Shown here: positions 21,933 through 30,941 of the stretch, in pieces
Numbering within the stretch: position 1 is the first letter of the stretch
How the letters are laid out: the number at the start of each line of letters is the position of its first letter
NCBI GenBank assembly: GCA_948567375.1
Contig: OX419758.1
Coordinates: 46,205,473-46,269,472 of the forward strand
Length of the DNA: 64,000 nucleotides
Source of the DNA: Lunularia cruciata
Lineage: Eukaryota; Streptophyta; Marchantiopsida; Lunulariales; Lunulariaceae
Direction: 5' to 3'
Position numbers and translations under genes: made by a program
Notes under the pieces: model-generated
Database searches by the model: none
Told to the model about the DNA's origin: nothing
Seen by the model: only the letters and a program-made list of their open reading frames with translations

Positions 21933-22317
21933 TGTGAGTGCATTGTTGAGTTGATGTGAAGTAATCTCAATCAAGGAAGTTGTGCCTTCAATGGAGAGGT
22001 GGAACCCAATATTGAGGCAAAGTCATTTTACAACAACGTAGCTATTTTTAGGAATGACTTAATCATCACAATCAAGATTGTTTTGGACATATTGAAGTGA
22101 TTTGTGAGTGACAATTGTTGTGACAAGACTATGACCACTGCTTGTTACTCTCTTTTGGGTGTGGTTTCTACCTGAGAGATTAAAGAAGAACTCAAGAAGA
22201 ATTGATTTGGTTACTTTGCTTTGCATTTGACCAATTTTGAGTCGTATCTCTACAGGAACAAACTTTACTTACTTGATTACCGCAAAAGTGATATTTGCCG
22301 GGTTGTCACATGTATCA

Positions 22318-24140
22318 AGATTATATATGTAGAGCCTTCAATCCCATTTGATAATTAAGTTCTCAATAGGTGACTATATATCTCATATTGAGAATTGTTA
22401 TTTTGTTGATCATCATATTCCAAGAATTCTCTTTAGGCAATTGGTTGAGGTTGCATAATTTTGTTTGGATATTTGATTGAGGAATGTCCAATTTGGCAAC
22501 AATAAAAGAAACCACCATTTTTCCACAACTATTCATGAAAAATTGTACAAATAGTCAACATGAAAAATACAGTCTACATGTATTAGCTCTTCCTCTCATG
22601 CTAGATATGTTTGTAGGTTTGATGGAGGTCTAGTGTAATATCATTAGCTAGACATATTACCTAGAGATGGAAATTAGCTTTGTAATATCTTGAAAGATGT
22701 TATATATAATGGTCTAAGTATATCAAATAGAGGTGTCACCAAAAGAGTGCTTCCACTAAGAGTGCAGAGGTTTAAAACACCTTGAAATTTTGGAGGCCTA
22801 AATGGATAAATTAGGCCTCAAAAATGAATGAATTTGCCCAACAAAGGAGAAAGGTATTGCCTTCTCCCCTGTTGTTTGCTTCATCAAGAGCTTTCCAATG
22901 ACACCTCATCCATGTTGTTCTAAGCTTCCTATCTAAAGATTCCCTAAATATTCCCTTTGGTTAAATTTGTTTGACCAATCAAATAGTACAAGGATCAACA
23001 TATCACAAACCCATGAAACTAATCTAAGGGTAGAACTCATTGACATGTCACTAATCCATGTATTTGATCCAAAGATGTAGTTCCATTTTTGAGTTATTCT
23101 TCTTTGCTATATAATAAGGATAAGGTACTTTTTTGGAGCATCGAAGTATTGAGGGATGAAGTTTTGTGTTTCTCTTGTGTTTCTTCTCTTTTGTTTCTCT
23201 TGGGTGTTCTCCTGTCTTTTGTCAAGATCAAGTTGGGGCAACCAAGGAATCAAAGTGCTTGGCCAATTTCATGGCTTCTTCTAGATATGTGGGTTTGCAT
23301 ATGGTTATTTCTAATTTGGTGTGCAATTTGAAGCTTCTCATAAACCAATCCAAAGCTTTTTCTTCATGTATCTCTAGAATCTACATTATTGTATTTTGAA
23401 ATTAGGTAGTATAGCTCTTCACAAAACCAATCTATCTCAACTTTGTCAATCATTCTTGTGTAACTCTTGCAACATTCACTACTTTGGTCTCCTAATTATT
23501 GTACTCTTGAAGTCTTCCCATGTCAAGATTGAAAAAAAATTACCATGAGGTTGCTCTACTCAAAATTGCCATCATAATTTTGCCACTTCATCTTATTGAC
23601 TTGAAGCCAAGGGAATTTATCTCCAATCATCTAAAGGATTGTAGCTTTGAGATAACATCTGTAATTAAACACAAAGTTCTCTACCACAACCAAAAGATTC
23701 TTGCATTCAAATACCTTCAATTTTGAGAATAAAATTTGGAATGCTTCTCTCTCCATTTGCTCAAGTCACTTACTATAATTATCCCTTTCTTCCAACAATC
23801 AAGTAAGATGCTTGGCTTATTATTGCATAACAATGATAACTTTAGGCATCCATATGTTTGTTGTTATGGTTATTCATGTATCAAACTACTTGCTCACAAT
23901 TATATCTAGGCTAATACATAGATGAAACACAAACAACACTCTATAAATCACATTTGGAAGTATCAATGCTTCATTGGATAAATTGATTGTATTTAGAAAA
24001 TTATGGCCAAAGCATGAAATGATGAATTGCTGGAAATGATACTTTGGTAAGACATGGATATGGAATCCAAGTGGTTTGGGAGAAATTGATTTGGTGGTCT
24101 ATAGAGTCCATCTATCATGTTTTTGATCTAATACTAATGT
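22318..24140 (-). pseudogene. Family B chromovirus gag/protease fragment (B3)
   Basis: Minus-strand sequence collinear with chromovirus B2 47500-48770. 22320-22630 matches the protease-gag junction and zinc-knuckle region; 23215-24140 matches the gag capsid region ('caaccaaggaatcaaag', 'catggcttcttcta', 'ccaatttggt'). The end at about 24115-24140 keeps a decayed primer-binding site (GGTATTAG-like on the minus strand) and the TGTAA start of an LTR. Frames are destroyed. It is interrupted at 22634-23205 by a family A LTR in the opposite sense. Confidence 0.7.
22634..23205 (+). mobile_element. Family A LTR inside B3
   Basis: Starts TGTAATATCATTAGCTAG and follows the 8425-8943 LTR closely; also matches the reverse complement of 18230-18971 ('gaggcctaaatggataaattaggcctc', 'gagctttccaatg', 'tttgaccaatc'). 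The right boundary is blurred by 'ttctcttttgtttctcttggg' repeats and no TSD could be confirmed. It has a single U3 unit like the 8425 copy. Confidence 0.7.
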
Positions 24141-24229
24141 AATATATCAAAGAGAGAAACTTGCCAATTCTTAACATTGGATTTAGAATCCCAAGTACAC
24201 AACAAACATTATTGGGAGCTTTTATAAAT

Positions 24230-25309
24230 TTAACGGATGAGGACAACTCTTTTTGTTAGCAGATGTGAGAAGTAGCTCCATAATCCAATGACCCCCTTAA
24301 ACCATCTAAGAACTTTTGTGAATATGTAATCAGTCCTCAATCCAACTCTTCTATTGAGTATCCTCCTCATCACTTTCTGTGTCATTGTAGTCCTTTGGAT
24401 TGTATAATGAGCTTGCAAGCTTATGTCCCTTCAAATGTATTTAACTAGTGTAGTATCTAAACTTCATTTTTTTGTCTCTCATATCACCTTTCTTAGGACA
24501 ATGAGGTGAAATATAACCCCTTTTACAATAGATATAGCAAGTCTTGTTGCTAAAATTAGCTTCCTTCCAAAGTACAATGAGGTGAAATATAACCCCTTTC
24601 ACAATAGATATAGCAAGTCTTGTTGCTAAAGTTAGCTTCCTTCCAAAGTACATTTGATCTTCTAATTGGGCCTTTCCATGACTTTGAAGAAGCACTAAAT
24701 AGAGCAACATCCATAGCTCATTTACATCTTACTTCTTCTCCTTGGCCTTTTTGTCTTGATTGAACTCTATCAACTTATTTGCCATGTAGTTTCATGTTAC
24801 AAATTCAAATTCAAATAGTAAAAATGTTAAGGGGTACCCAAATGAGTCATAGCTTAGAAGAAGAGTATATAACAATGGTTAATCTTATATTTCTCTCCAC
24901 ACCTTAGCCTATCATCTTGTAGTTTCTTGAAACCTTTTTGAACTCTCTACACATGTTTGGTGAACTCGCCACCCTCTTGCATCTTTATGGTTAAGATCTC
25001 TCTCATTTAGACTAGATCTCTCCAATCTCCTCATAGTAAATATACTATTGAGTTTGACCCAAATTTCACATTGTAAGTGGTTGTAAATGGTTACTTGTGA
25101 TTGGTTGTTGGAGAGCATGAAAGAGAAATCTTTTAGTTGTAGAGAAATATTCACATTCTCCATTTTGTTATCTTCTATTTGATTGGTCTCCGAGGTCTCT
25201 AGAACCACGTCCAAACAATCATAACTATCTCAAATAATTGCACATATTTAAACAAGCACATATAATTATACTCACCCAATTTCTCTAGCTCTCTTACTTC
25301 TCATATCAA
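24230..25309 (-). pseudogene. Ty1/copia gag remnant
   Basis: 24912-25214 encodes about 100 residues with the copia Gag pattern of an N-terminal EIWVKLNSIF segment. Downstream broken frames give an LLLSYDSF-like motif, and 24441-24710 contains a damaged zinc knuckle (CYIYCKRGYISPHCPKK, where C-x2-C-x4-H-x4-C is expected). Order and strand fit a copia gag read from high to low coordinates. The rest of pol is absent; the low-coordinate side runs into the B3 remnant. Assignment rests on the knuckle and the pattern, so it is moderate. Confidence 0.5.
24498..24649. repeat. 76-bp tandem duplication at the copia zinc knuckle
   Basis: 24498-24573 and 24574-24649 are nearly identical (ACAATGAGGTGAAATATAAC start). 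76 is not a multiple of three, so the second knuckle is read in another frame. Confidence 0.95.
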
Positions 25310-25900
25310 TGATAGTGCAAACTATGGGCACATAATTTGAAAAACATTGTTATCTTTGAATAGAGTGTAATTCTATCCTATGTCCGGCTTATATCTCATA
25401 TGTCAAACATCCTAGTAGTTATCTTGTACGGGCTCACTAGAGTAGAGTAAATACTCCTCATTGCAAATAGCAATACTCAACTCACTGTCACTCTACTAAT
25501 CCGGCTATAGAACACAATAGGTCACTCACACAACACAGAAAACACTTCAAAGCTAGCTAGCATAGGACACACCTAAACTGAAGCTAAGTAGCATAGAGCA
25601 CACCTGAGTGTTAGATTCCAAGCATTGAGAATGCAGTTATATAGGAGTAGAAGCAAAAGGGTGCTTGGTAAAACACTATGTGTGGCTACAGACCACTCTG
25701 CCCTAAACCAAAGATTGCGTAAACTAGAGATAACCTAAATCCAACATGACATGTCGTATTGTACTAGAGATCTGTTTTGTGCGGATTGTTCAGTGATAAA
25801 CCCAAAAAGATTGATACTGAAATCCTCATTGGTTTGATTATGTCCCTTATAAACCACGATTCCTTATAATTCCAAGAAAGTATAGATAGCATGTTTGTTG
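25310..25900 (-). mobile_element. Possible copia LTR
   Basis: On the minus strand the sequence just inside 25310 (TTGATATGAGAAGTAAGAG) resembles an iMet-type primer-binding site, preceded by a CA end. A TATATAAC box lies at about 25632-25645 on the minus strand. The outer boundary and a second LTR were not found. A 28-bp imperfect repeat ('gctag/aagtagcatag..cacacct') sits at 25551-25609. Confidence 0.35.
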
Positions 25901-26763
25901 TGGAGTAAAGACACCCGCTTACTGAAGAACTTGCTCTCATGGTTTACTCCAACTCCCATGAAACTATTTCAAATTGTCTTCCATGCTTGATTTGTTATCA
26001 CATATTCAATTCATGAACCGTTCAAATTCTGAAACTACGTGTCTTCAGTGACCGGAATTTGGAACAAAGATAAATGCGTACAGACTGCATCATCGACAAT
26101 TTTCCCAAAAGGCGAAGCAAATTATCCAAGATTCCAGGGTACTTAATCTTTGAATCGACGTCGTCATTCAGTTCAATGAAGACTGCTTGCTTAATTACTC
26201 TTCTTTGCATTATGAATGAAATGCTCTGTACAAGAGGAGTCCGTTGAGAGTAGATGAATAACAGTCTAAACAGATTATGGACAGGAATGAGAGTGTAGAG
26301 GTTCGTTACTGAACATGAGATTGATTGGATTTTCGTGTTTCTGGATTTGGATTTGAGCAATTCTCAATTCATGGTATACAATCGTGAATCCACGTGGACT
26401 GTCCCAACTTCGGAACTGTCATGAACGAGTAGATGGGACAACTATGATTCAAACACATGAACTAAACTAAACTGAACTAAACTACCTTCCTGAGAAAGAG
26501 TCCCTCTGAATATATGTCTACAGGGGATAAAGAGAAACATTCTGTTGTTATTGGTTTCAAACCAAAGAATTGACACACATCTACGGGAATGTATGAATTA
26601 TGAGGGAAGAGCTCAAATTGGAGACCCATTCCAGTGTCTTTGAAGTCCTTTGGTGGATTCTAATTTCCTAAATCTCTCTATTGGGTCATGGCCCAATCAC
26701 TGGCTGCCGCAGAAAGAGGTGAAGCTTCGCCATATACAGGACGAGAATTTTAGGGAGAGATCC
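25901..26763. other. Intergenic, downstream of gluconokinase
   Basis: GC is somewhat higher than in the flanking transposons. 26022-26360 on the minus strand is open for 112 codons but resembles no family I know and is not called as a gene. The last 200 bases should include the gluconokinase 3' UTR; no clear poly(A) signal picked out. Confidence 0.4.
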
Positions 26764-27333
26764 CTACAATGAAACGGGGTTTGAGAGTAACATAAGATCA
26801 TGTTTAATTTGGTTGACTATGTCCGGAGGACTATGACTTGCATCGACGGTGATGAAAGAGGAGGAAAACTCGTCCTTCCTATCATCTTCTTCTAAAAGAT
26901 TGAATTGAGATTGCAGTAGACTAGGTGGCATGAAATGCTTGCCTTCCTTGTGCCTCGCTGCGAGCCTTTGCGCAAACAGCTCGTGCGAACCTTTCAGGTG
27001 AACGAACACGACCTTCCCTCGTCTAGTAGGTGTCCCGGGAGCACTGCTAAGAACGCTTCGGTAGCTTTTACGGAGCGCAGAACAAGCCAAAACGGCAGTT
27101 TCTCCTTTGCTCAAGTATCCTGCTATCACCACACGCAACTTCTCGAGCCATGGCTTGCGATCATCTTCAGACAGGGCAATCCCGTTCCTCATTTTCTCCT
27201 TGTTTTCTTCCGAGTGGAAATCATCGGCGTCCAGAAATCCACAATCTAAGCTCTTGGCTAGCAGCTCCCCTGTAGTAGATTTGCCAGAACCTGAGACGCC
27301 CATAATCACAATCTGCAGCCCTCTTCCCGCCAT
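26764..27333 (-). CDS. Gluconokinase, intact single-exon gene
   Basis: 189 codons from ATG (complement of 27331-27333) to TAG (complement of 26764-26766). Gluconokinase phosphorylates D-gluconate with ATP to 6-phosphogluconate, feeding the oxidative pentose phosphate pathway. The P-loop GVSGSGKS is at residues 12-19, DADDFH at 35-40, DRKPWL at 58-63, CSALRKSYR at 84-92, and the ARHKEGKHFMPPSLLQSQ block with LLE at 125-147. Length and motif order match a complete GntK-type protein of about 170-190 residues. No transit peptide is obvious, so a cytosolic location is inferred. There is no intron and no disabling change. It could be the ancestral gene or a retrocopy; no poly(A) tract is seen downstream. 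It is the only clearly intact host-type gene in the window. Confidence 0.93.
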   Translation of the reverse strand: MAGRGLQIVIMGVSGSGKSTTGELLAKSLDCGFLDADDFHSEENKEKMRNGIALSEDDRKPWLEKLRVVIAGYLSKGETAVLACSALRKSYRSVLSSAPGTPTRRGKVVFVHLKGSHELFAQRLAARHKEGKHFMPPSLLQSQFNLLEEDDRKDEFSSSFITVDASHSPPDIVNQIKHDLMLLSNPVSL

Positions 27334-27839
27334 TCTCGTCAGCCCTTCCTGTTGCCTTCGCTCATCTAGTCAGTCCGTCTATCATATTTCCTTACGATTC
27401 CGTGTCTGGAAGCATCCGGTCGTTACTTTTCAGGGCAAGTTGATTCTGGTCATGGTCTATCAACCATGTTCCTCTGTGAAGGGTTGAATCATCTCTGCAT
27501 TAGAGATCTCATAAACATGGATGGGGGAGGAGGGGTGATTCCACATCTTCCGCATGAGCCGTGTCACGATTCGTGTTACTTTTGACCACAGGTCTCCCGC
27601 ACAGTCGTGATACTTATGATCTTCACTCCTCCTCACCTTAAAATCATAGCGTTGATTATGGATCTTTCCATCGAGTCATGGTCATACGTCCTCGTCATGG
27701 TACTTGTAATTCAAATTATCGCCCTATCAAATAGGAAATGGCTAATGCCACCATGATCTTTTCTATTGCCGTCCATGATATGTGTGGCCTGCGCGACTTT
27801 TGGTATCAGGTTCAATTTCTCCATTCCAAACGTCCTGGA
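27334..27839. other. Upstream region of gluconokinase
   Basis: Mixed-composition sequence that should hold the promoter and 5' UTR of the minus-strand kinase gene. I could not pick a convincing TATA box. It ends abruptly at the AT-rich block. Confidence 0.4.
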
Positions 27840-28200
27840 GACGATAACAAAAATCAAATATATAATAATAATAATTTTAATATATTAAGATTAGCAAAAG
27901 AAATTTTTTGTTTCTATTAGTTATTTTATTTGTATTTATTAAAATTAAATTGTTATTATATAAATAATTAAACTGTCTATATGTTATTATTTTTAATACA
28001 TATTTTATTTTATAGATAATATTTTATATTTATGTATATAAAATATACATAAATATTCACTATTTATTATAAAAATAAATTTATTAATTAATTTTATTAT
28101 AATTTTTAATTAAAATTATTATTTTTATTACTAGTATAAAACTTACATCATAAAAAATAACCAAAAACAATAAAATCTCATTTATAAAAATAAAATTTGT
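27840..28200. repeat. Extreme AT-rich low-complexity block
   Basis: About 360 bases of almost pure A and T, including 'ataataataataatttt' and many TATTTA/AAATAT runs, with very few G or C. Borders are sharp on both sides. No gene. Confidence 0.9.
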
Positions 28201-29303
28201 AGAGGATAAAATGAATTAAATACAACTAAAATCGATAATGAGAAAACCATTTGGATTTGAGACATTAGTGCGCACCTTTAGTAGTGGAGGACTGGAGTGG
28301 AAAGACAGTTTCAATCCAATCTCTATATGCGTGTATAGACTATGCTCTTTCGTAACGATCGGTGCAAGATAACGCTTAACTCTAAAGCAACTGTTGTTCA
28401 AATATACAGATACTATAGTTTATATCAACCCGTTTTATCATCATAAGGATCTGGCAAAAGATTTTGATGAGGTTCCCCACTCTTAAACCCCTAAGGACCT
28501 AGGTTCAAAACCCTAACGTGGTTGGCGAATATTCATCTCTTTGGGTGGACACTAGTTATGCAAAGTCGCAATTGACACACTTGATACATGTAAATTTAGT
28601 TAATGTCTCGGACTAAAGCACTCTAACCCTTTTTACGTTGACTCCAAGTCGAGATATGTCCATGTGACAAATGAATGAATAAAAAACAAGGTTTTTGCCA
28701 CCTTTAAATAGGTACACTGGTGAAGGGGATTTGGAATTAAAAATGCATGTATAAGCACCGTCTCTTAAATTACAAAGCAACCTAAGTATTATATTAAGAA
28801 AAGTCCACTTACATATAAGGTCTATAGCTATGTGCACATATCACCTGTACTCTGCATAAAGGGAGAGAAACAAGGAGGCCAAAAGTGATGGGCTGGTGAG
28901 AGAGAAAAATCAACAAAGAGATGCAAAGGTTATTAATTTTAATAAATAAATAAATAATAAATAATTTCTGTTTTTTTATCAAATTTAAGGTTAAAGAAAT
29001 TTATAGAAAGGATTTGAATTGATTCAAATTTCTTAGGGTTTAGATACATTATTTCATTTAAAGTGATGAATTTGGTATTTTAGTTCTAAACTTTTGGGTT
29101 TTCATCTTGGTTGTATAAAGACCTAGTTTAAAAACCAAAAGAGAAGGGAAGAAAGTTATAAATATGAAGCTTTTAACGTTTTTTAAAGTTAGCATTTCAC
29201 TAAATGAGGCATAGGTGTGGTGGTTTGATAAGTTGGAGAGATGTAAAGTAGAGTATTCCATGTTATTATCATTTTCTTTTGTGTTAGTTATGGCTTCACT
29301 TTC
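28201..29303. other. Intergenic, no gene seen
   Basis: No coding region recognised. 28452-28512 has weak A-box-like and B-box-like (GGTTCAAAACC, 28502-28512) sequences but the spacing and A box are poor. The remainder is AT-rich. Confidence 0.4.
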
Positions 29304-29649
29304 CCTCCTGAAGTGTTATGGGTCATGAAAAATATGACATGTAAAATTTTACAGGCTGGTGGTCCATAACACTTAAGTACCCAAAATAAATACACTATGT
29401 ACAAAAGGGTGTTTCAAAAATAAAGTTGAACAGAATTGGACATTTCAGTAAAGATTCATTAGTTATTCATGGGTCCCTAAAACCAAAATAGGTACATTTA
29501 TTTAAATGTCCCGTAACAATTTAGGGTTTGAGTTTTTGTATCTTTTTGGATCACATTTTTGGGTTGTTCTTGGGTACTTAAGTGTTATGGATCACCTGCC
29601 TGCAAAATTTTACATGTCATGTTTTTCATGACCATAACATTTCAGGAGG
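29304..29649. mobile_element. Foldback / MITE-like element with about 80-bp inverted repeats
   Basis: 29304-29385 (CCTCCTGAAGTGTTATGG...) is nearly the exact reverse complement of 29570-29649 (...CATAACATTTCAGGAGG), with few mismatches over about 80 bases. The middle (about 185 bp) is non-coding. Total length 346 bp and long terminal inverted repeats fit a MITE, perhaps Mutator-like, but the 8-9 bases on either side do not form a TSD. The motif 'gtgttatgg' recurs within each arm. Confidence 0.8.
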
Positions 29650-29976
29650 CTATGGGAGCTTTTGCCAAATATTGAGAGATTCTCCTCCCACACCCCATAA
29701 CACTCTTTTCCATGCAGTTTCTTTTCATTTTCCCATAATATTATTTACAACAGCGTTTTGATGCTATGAATAATTTACTTTTGAATTGTCCCAAAGTGTT
29801 ATATGCTTTTTGCCTTGCAAGGATAAAGAATCATGTATACTAAAAATGCATAAGATTATGATTGTACAACTTAACATACCCATATTAGGCAAGCAACCAC
29901 ATTGCAATCATAGACATTATAAATTACATGTACTTTGCAATACTTTATTGAATATTGTTTGTATTGGAATCAATTA
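29650..29976. other. Intergenic, nothing recognised
   Basis: AT-rich spacer between the foldback element and the 3' end of LINE-1. No feature seen. Confidence 0.5.
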
Positions 29977-30941
29977 ACAATGAACAATCAAATATAAAGC
30001 ACGAAAGACCTAAAGAGTCAAAAGGCTGAAAACATAATACAAATCATATGAAATGTGAGTAGTGCATCTGCCCAATATGTAATAAACTGATCTAATGTAG
30101 ACTAATCTTGGTCATATACTTCTAATGCTAAAACGTCAAGTTGTAGGAGAGCTAAGAAATCACTACTACTAATCTAATGCCTAACTGTAATCTGTTGGTA
30201 GTAAGTGTACTCAACAGAGATATGGTGCACATCCTCAACTTTCTCTTTAGAACACAATGTGCAAAGTCACAAGGAATGTTCTATTTGCTACCTTCCTTGT
30301 TCTACTTCTAGTCTATAAAAGACCAAGGATCAAAATAGTAGAATAGAAGACAAGAGTGAAAGATCACATTGGAACTCTTGAATGAGGTAAACTCCAAATG
30401 CCTAGCATAAGCTTGAGCTTTGGTATTTATAGAGAACATACAAGGTTCTCAAGAAGTCACCTTCTTAAAGTGCAAGCTAAGCTCAAGAAGCTTTTCAAGA
30501 AGCTTCCTTTTAGAAGTTGTCTACTTGGCATGCAAGCTAAGCTAGTTGAGAAGCTTCCTAAGAAGCTTCCTTCTAGAAGTCACATACTTGGCATGCAAAA
30601 TAAGCTAGCCAAGAAGCTTCTCAAGAAGTCACCTACTTGGCATACATTTTACCCGATATTTAGAAGGTACCACAAAACTTGCTATATACTTCTAGGACAT
30701 TCTTATAATTCTTGCCTAATTTGGCATATTTTCTACTTTTTTAGTCTTGACTAACTTGTCTATAAACTCTATATTGTTACATAGTCTATAAGAGCTAGTC
30801 CTATAGTGAGCAATGATAGATCTAAGTGAAGTAGAGATCCTTGCCAAGAGATAATCTTGTTCACAATACATCAACATAGGATTAACAATTGCTTATAGAA
30901 CACCATCATGGTACCAATTTCATGACAAAGACAATGTAAGA
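29977..30941 (-). pseudogene. LINE-1 3' end with cysteine/histidine motif
   Basis: Collinear with 41649-42127. Broken minus-strand frames near 30190-30280 give a decayed version of the C-terminal CxxC...EDxHH...Y..Y motif seen intact in LINE-2. Interrupted by a family B solo LTR (30314-30781) and then by the giant solo LTR from 30942. Confidence 0.75.
30314..30781 (-). mobile_element. Family B solo LTR
   Basis: 468 bp, starting TATAAAAGACC (TG end decayed to TA) and ending ATTGTTACA. Flanked by TAGTC at 30309-30313 and 30782-30786. It matches the B2 LTRs throughout ('cttgaatgagg', 'ctaacatgagcttt/ctagcataagctt', 'cttggcatgcaagctaagctag') and contains many GAAGCTTC motifs (30480-30630). No internal region remains, so it formed by LTR-LTR recombination. 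Confidence 0.95.

Larger units (their letters stand above)
9801..22310 (+). mobile_element. Athila/Tat-like Ty3/gypsy element, 5'-truncated
   Basis: Plus-strand remains of a non-chromodomain Ty3/gypsy element: RT (about 9805-10590), RNase H (10600-11050), integrase (about 11310-12430), a purine-rich tract ending at 12540 and a 3' LTR from 12541 to 22310. The LTR is interrupted by a nested chromovirus at 12875-18971 plus one TSD copy, leaving about 3.67 kb of LTR. The integrase ends in the GNPF..RVNGWRVK pattern typical of the Athila/Tat group and has no chromodomain. Gag, protease, PBS and the 5' LTR were not found. Assignment to Athila versus Tat needs a tree. Confidence 0.75.
12541..22310 (+). 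mobile_element. Giant 3' LTR (copy 1), split by chromovirus A
   Basis: Collinear with the solo LTR at 30942-34796 from its first bases (TATATGGTACC / TATAGTAC) to its last (GGTTGTCACA / GGTTGTTAGA). Excluding the nested element and duplicated TSD it is about 3.67 kb. A TATA-like CTATTTAAAG at 21611-21620 followed by GTG-rich sequence marks a probable promoter, with about 700 bp of downstream LTR. The upstream 2.5 kb carries a coiled-coil coding region. The LTR now begins TA rather than TG, consistent with decay of a TG end; the other end keeps CA. Confidence 0.75.

Noticed and set aside
26022-26360. 112-codon open frame on the minus strand near gluconokinase
   Set aside because: No recognisable domain, no second copy to show conservation, and an AT-rich context where such lengths arise by chance.
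27107-27487. 126-codon plus-strand frame over the gluconokinase gene
   Set aside because: Antisense shadow of the kinase coding sequence; it has no features of its own.
28452-28512. Possible second SINE or tRNA-like promoter
   Set aside because: B-box-like GGTTCAAAACC is present, but the A box is weak, spacing is off and no related copy was seen in the window.
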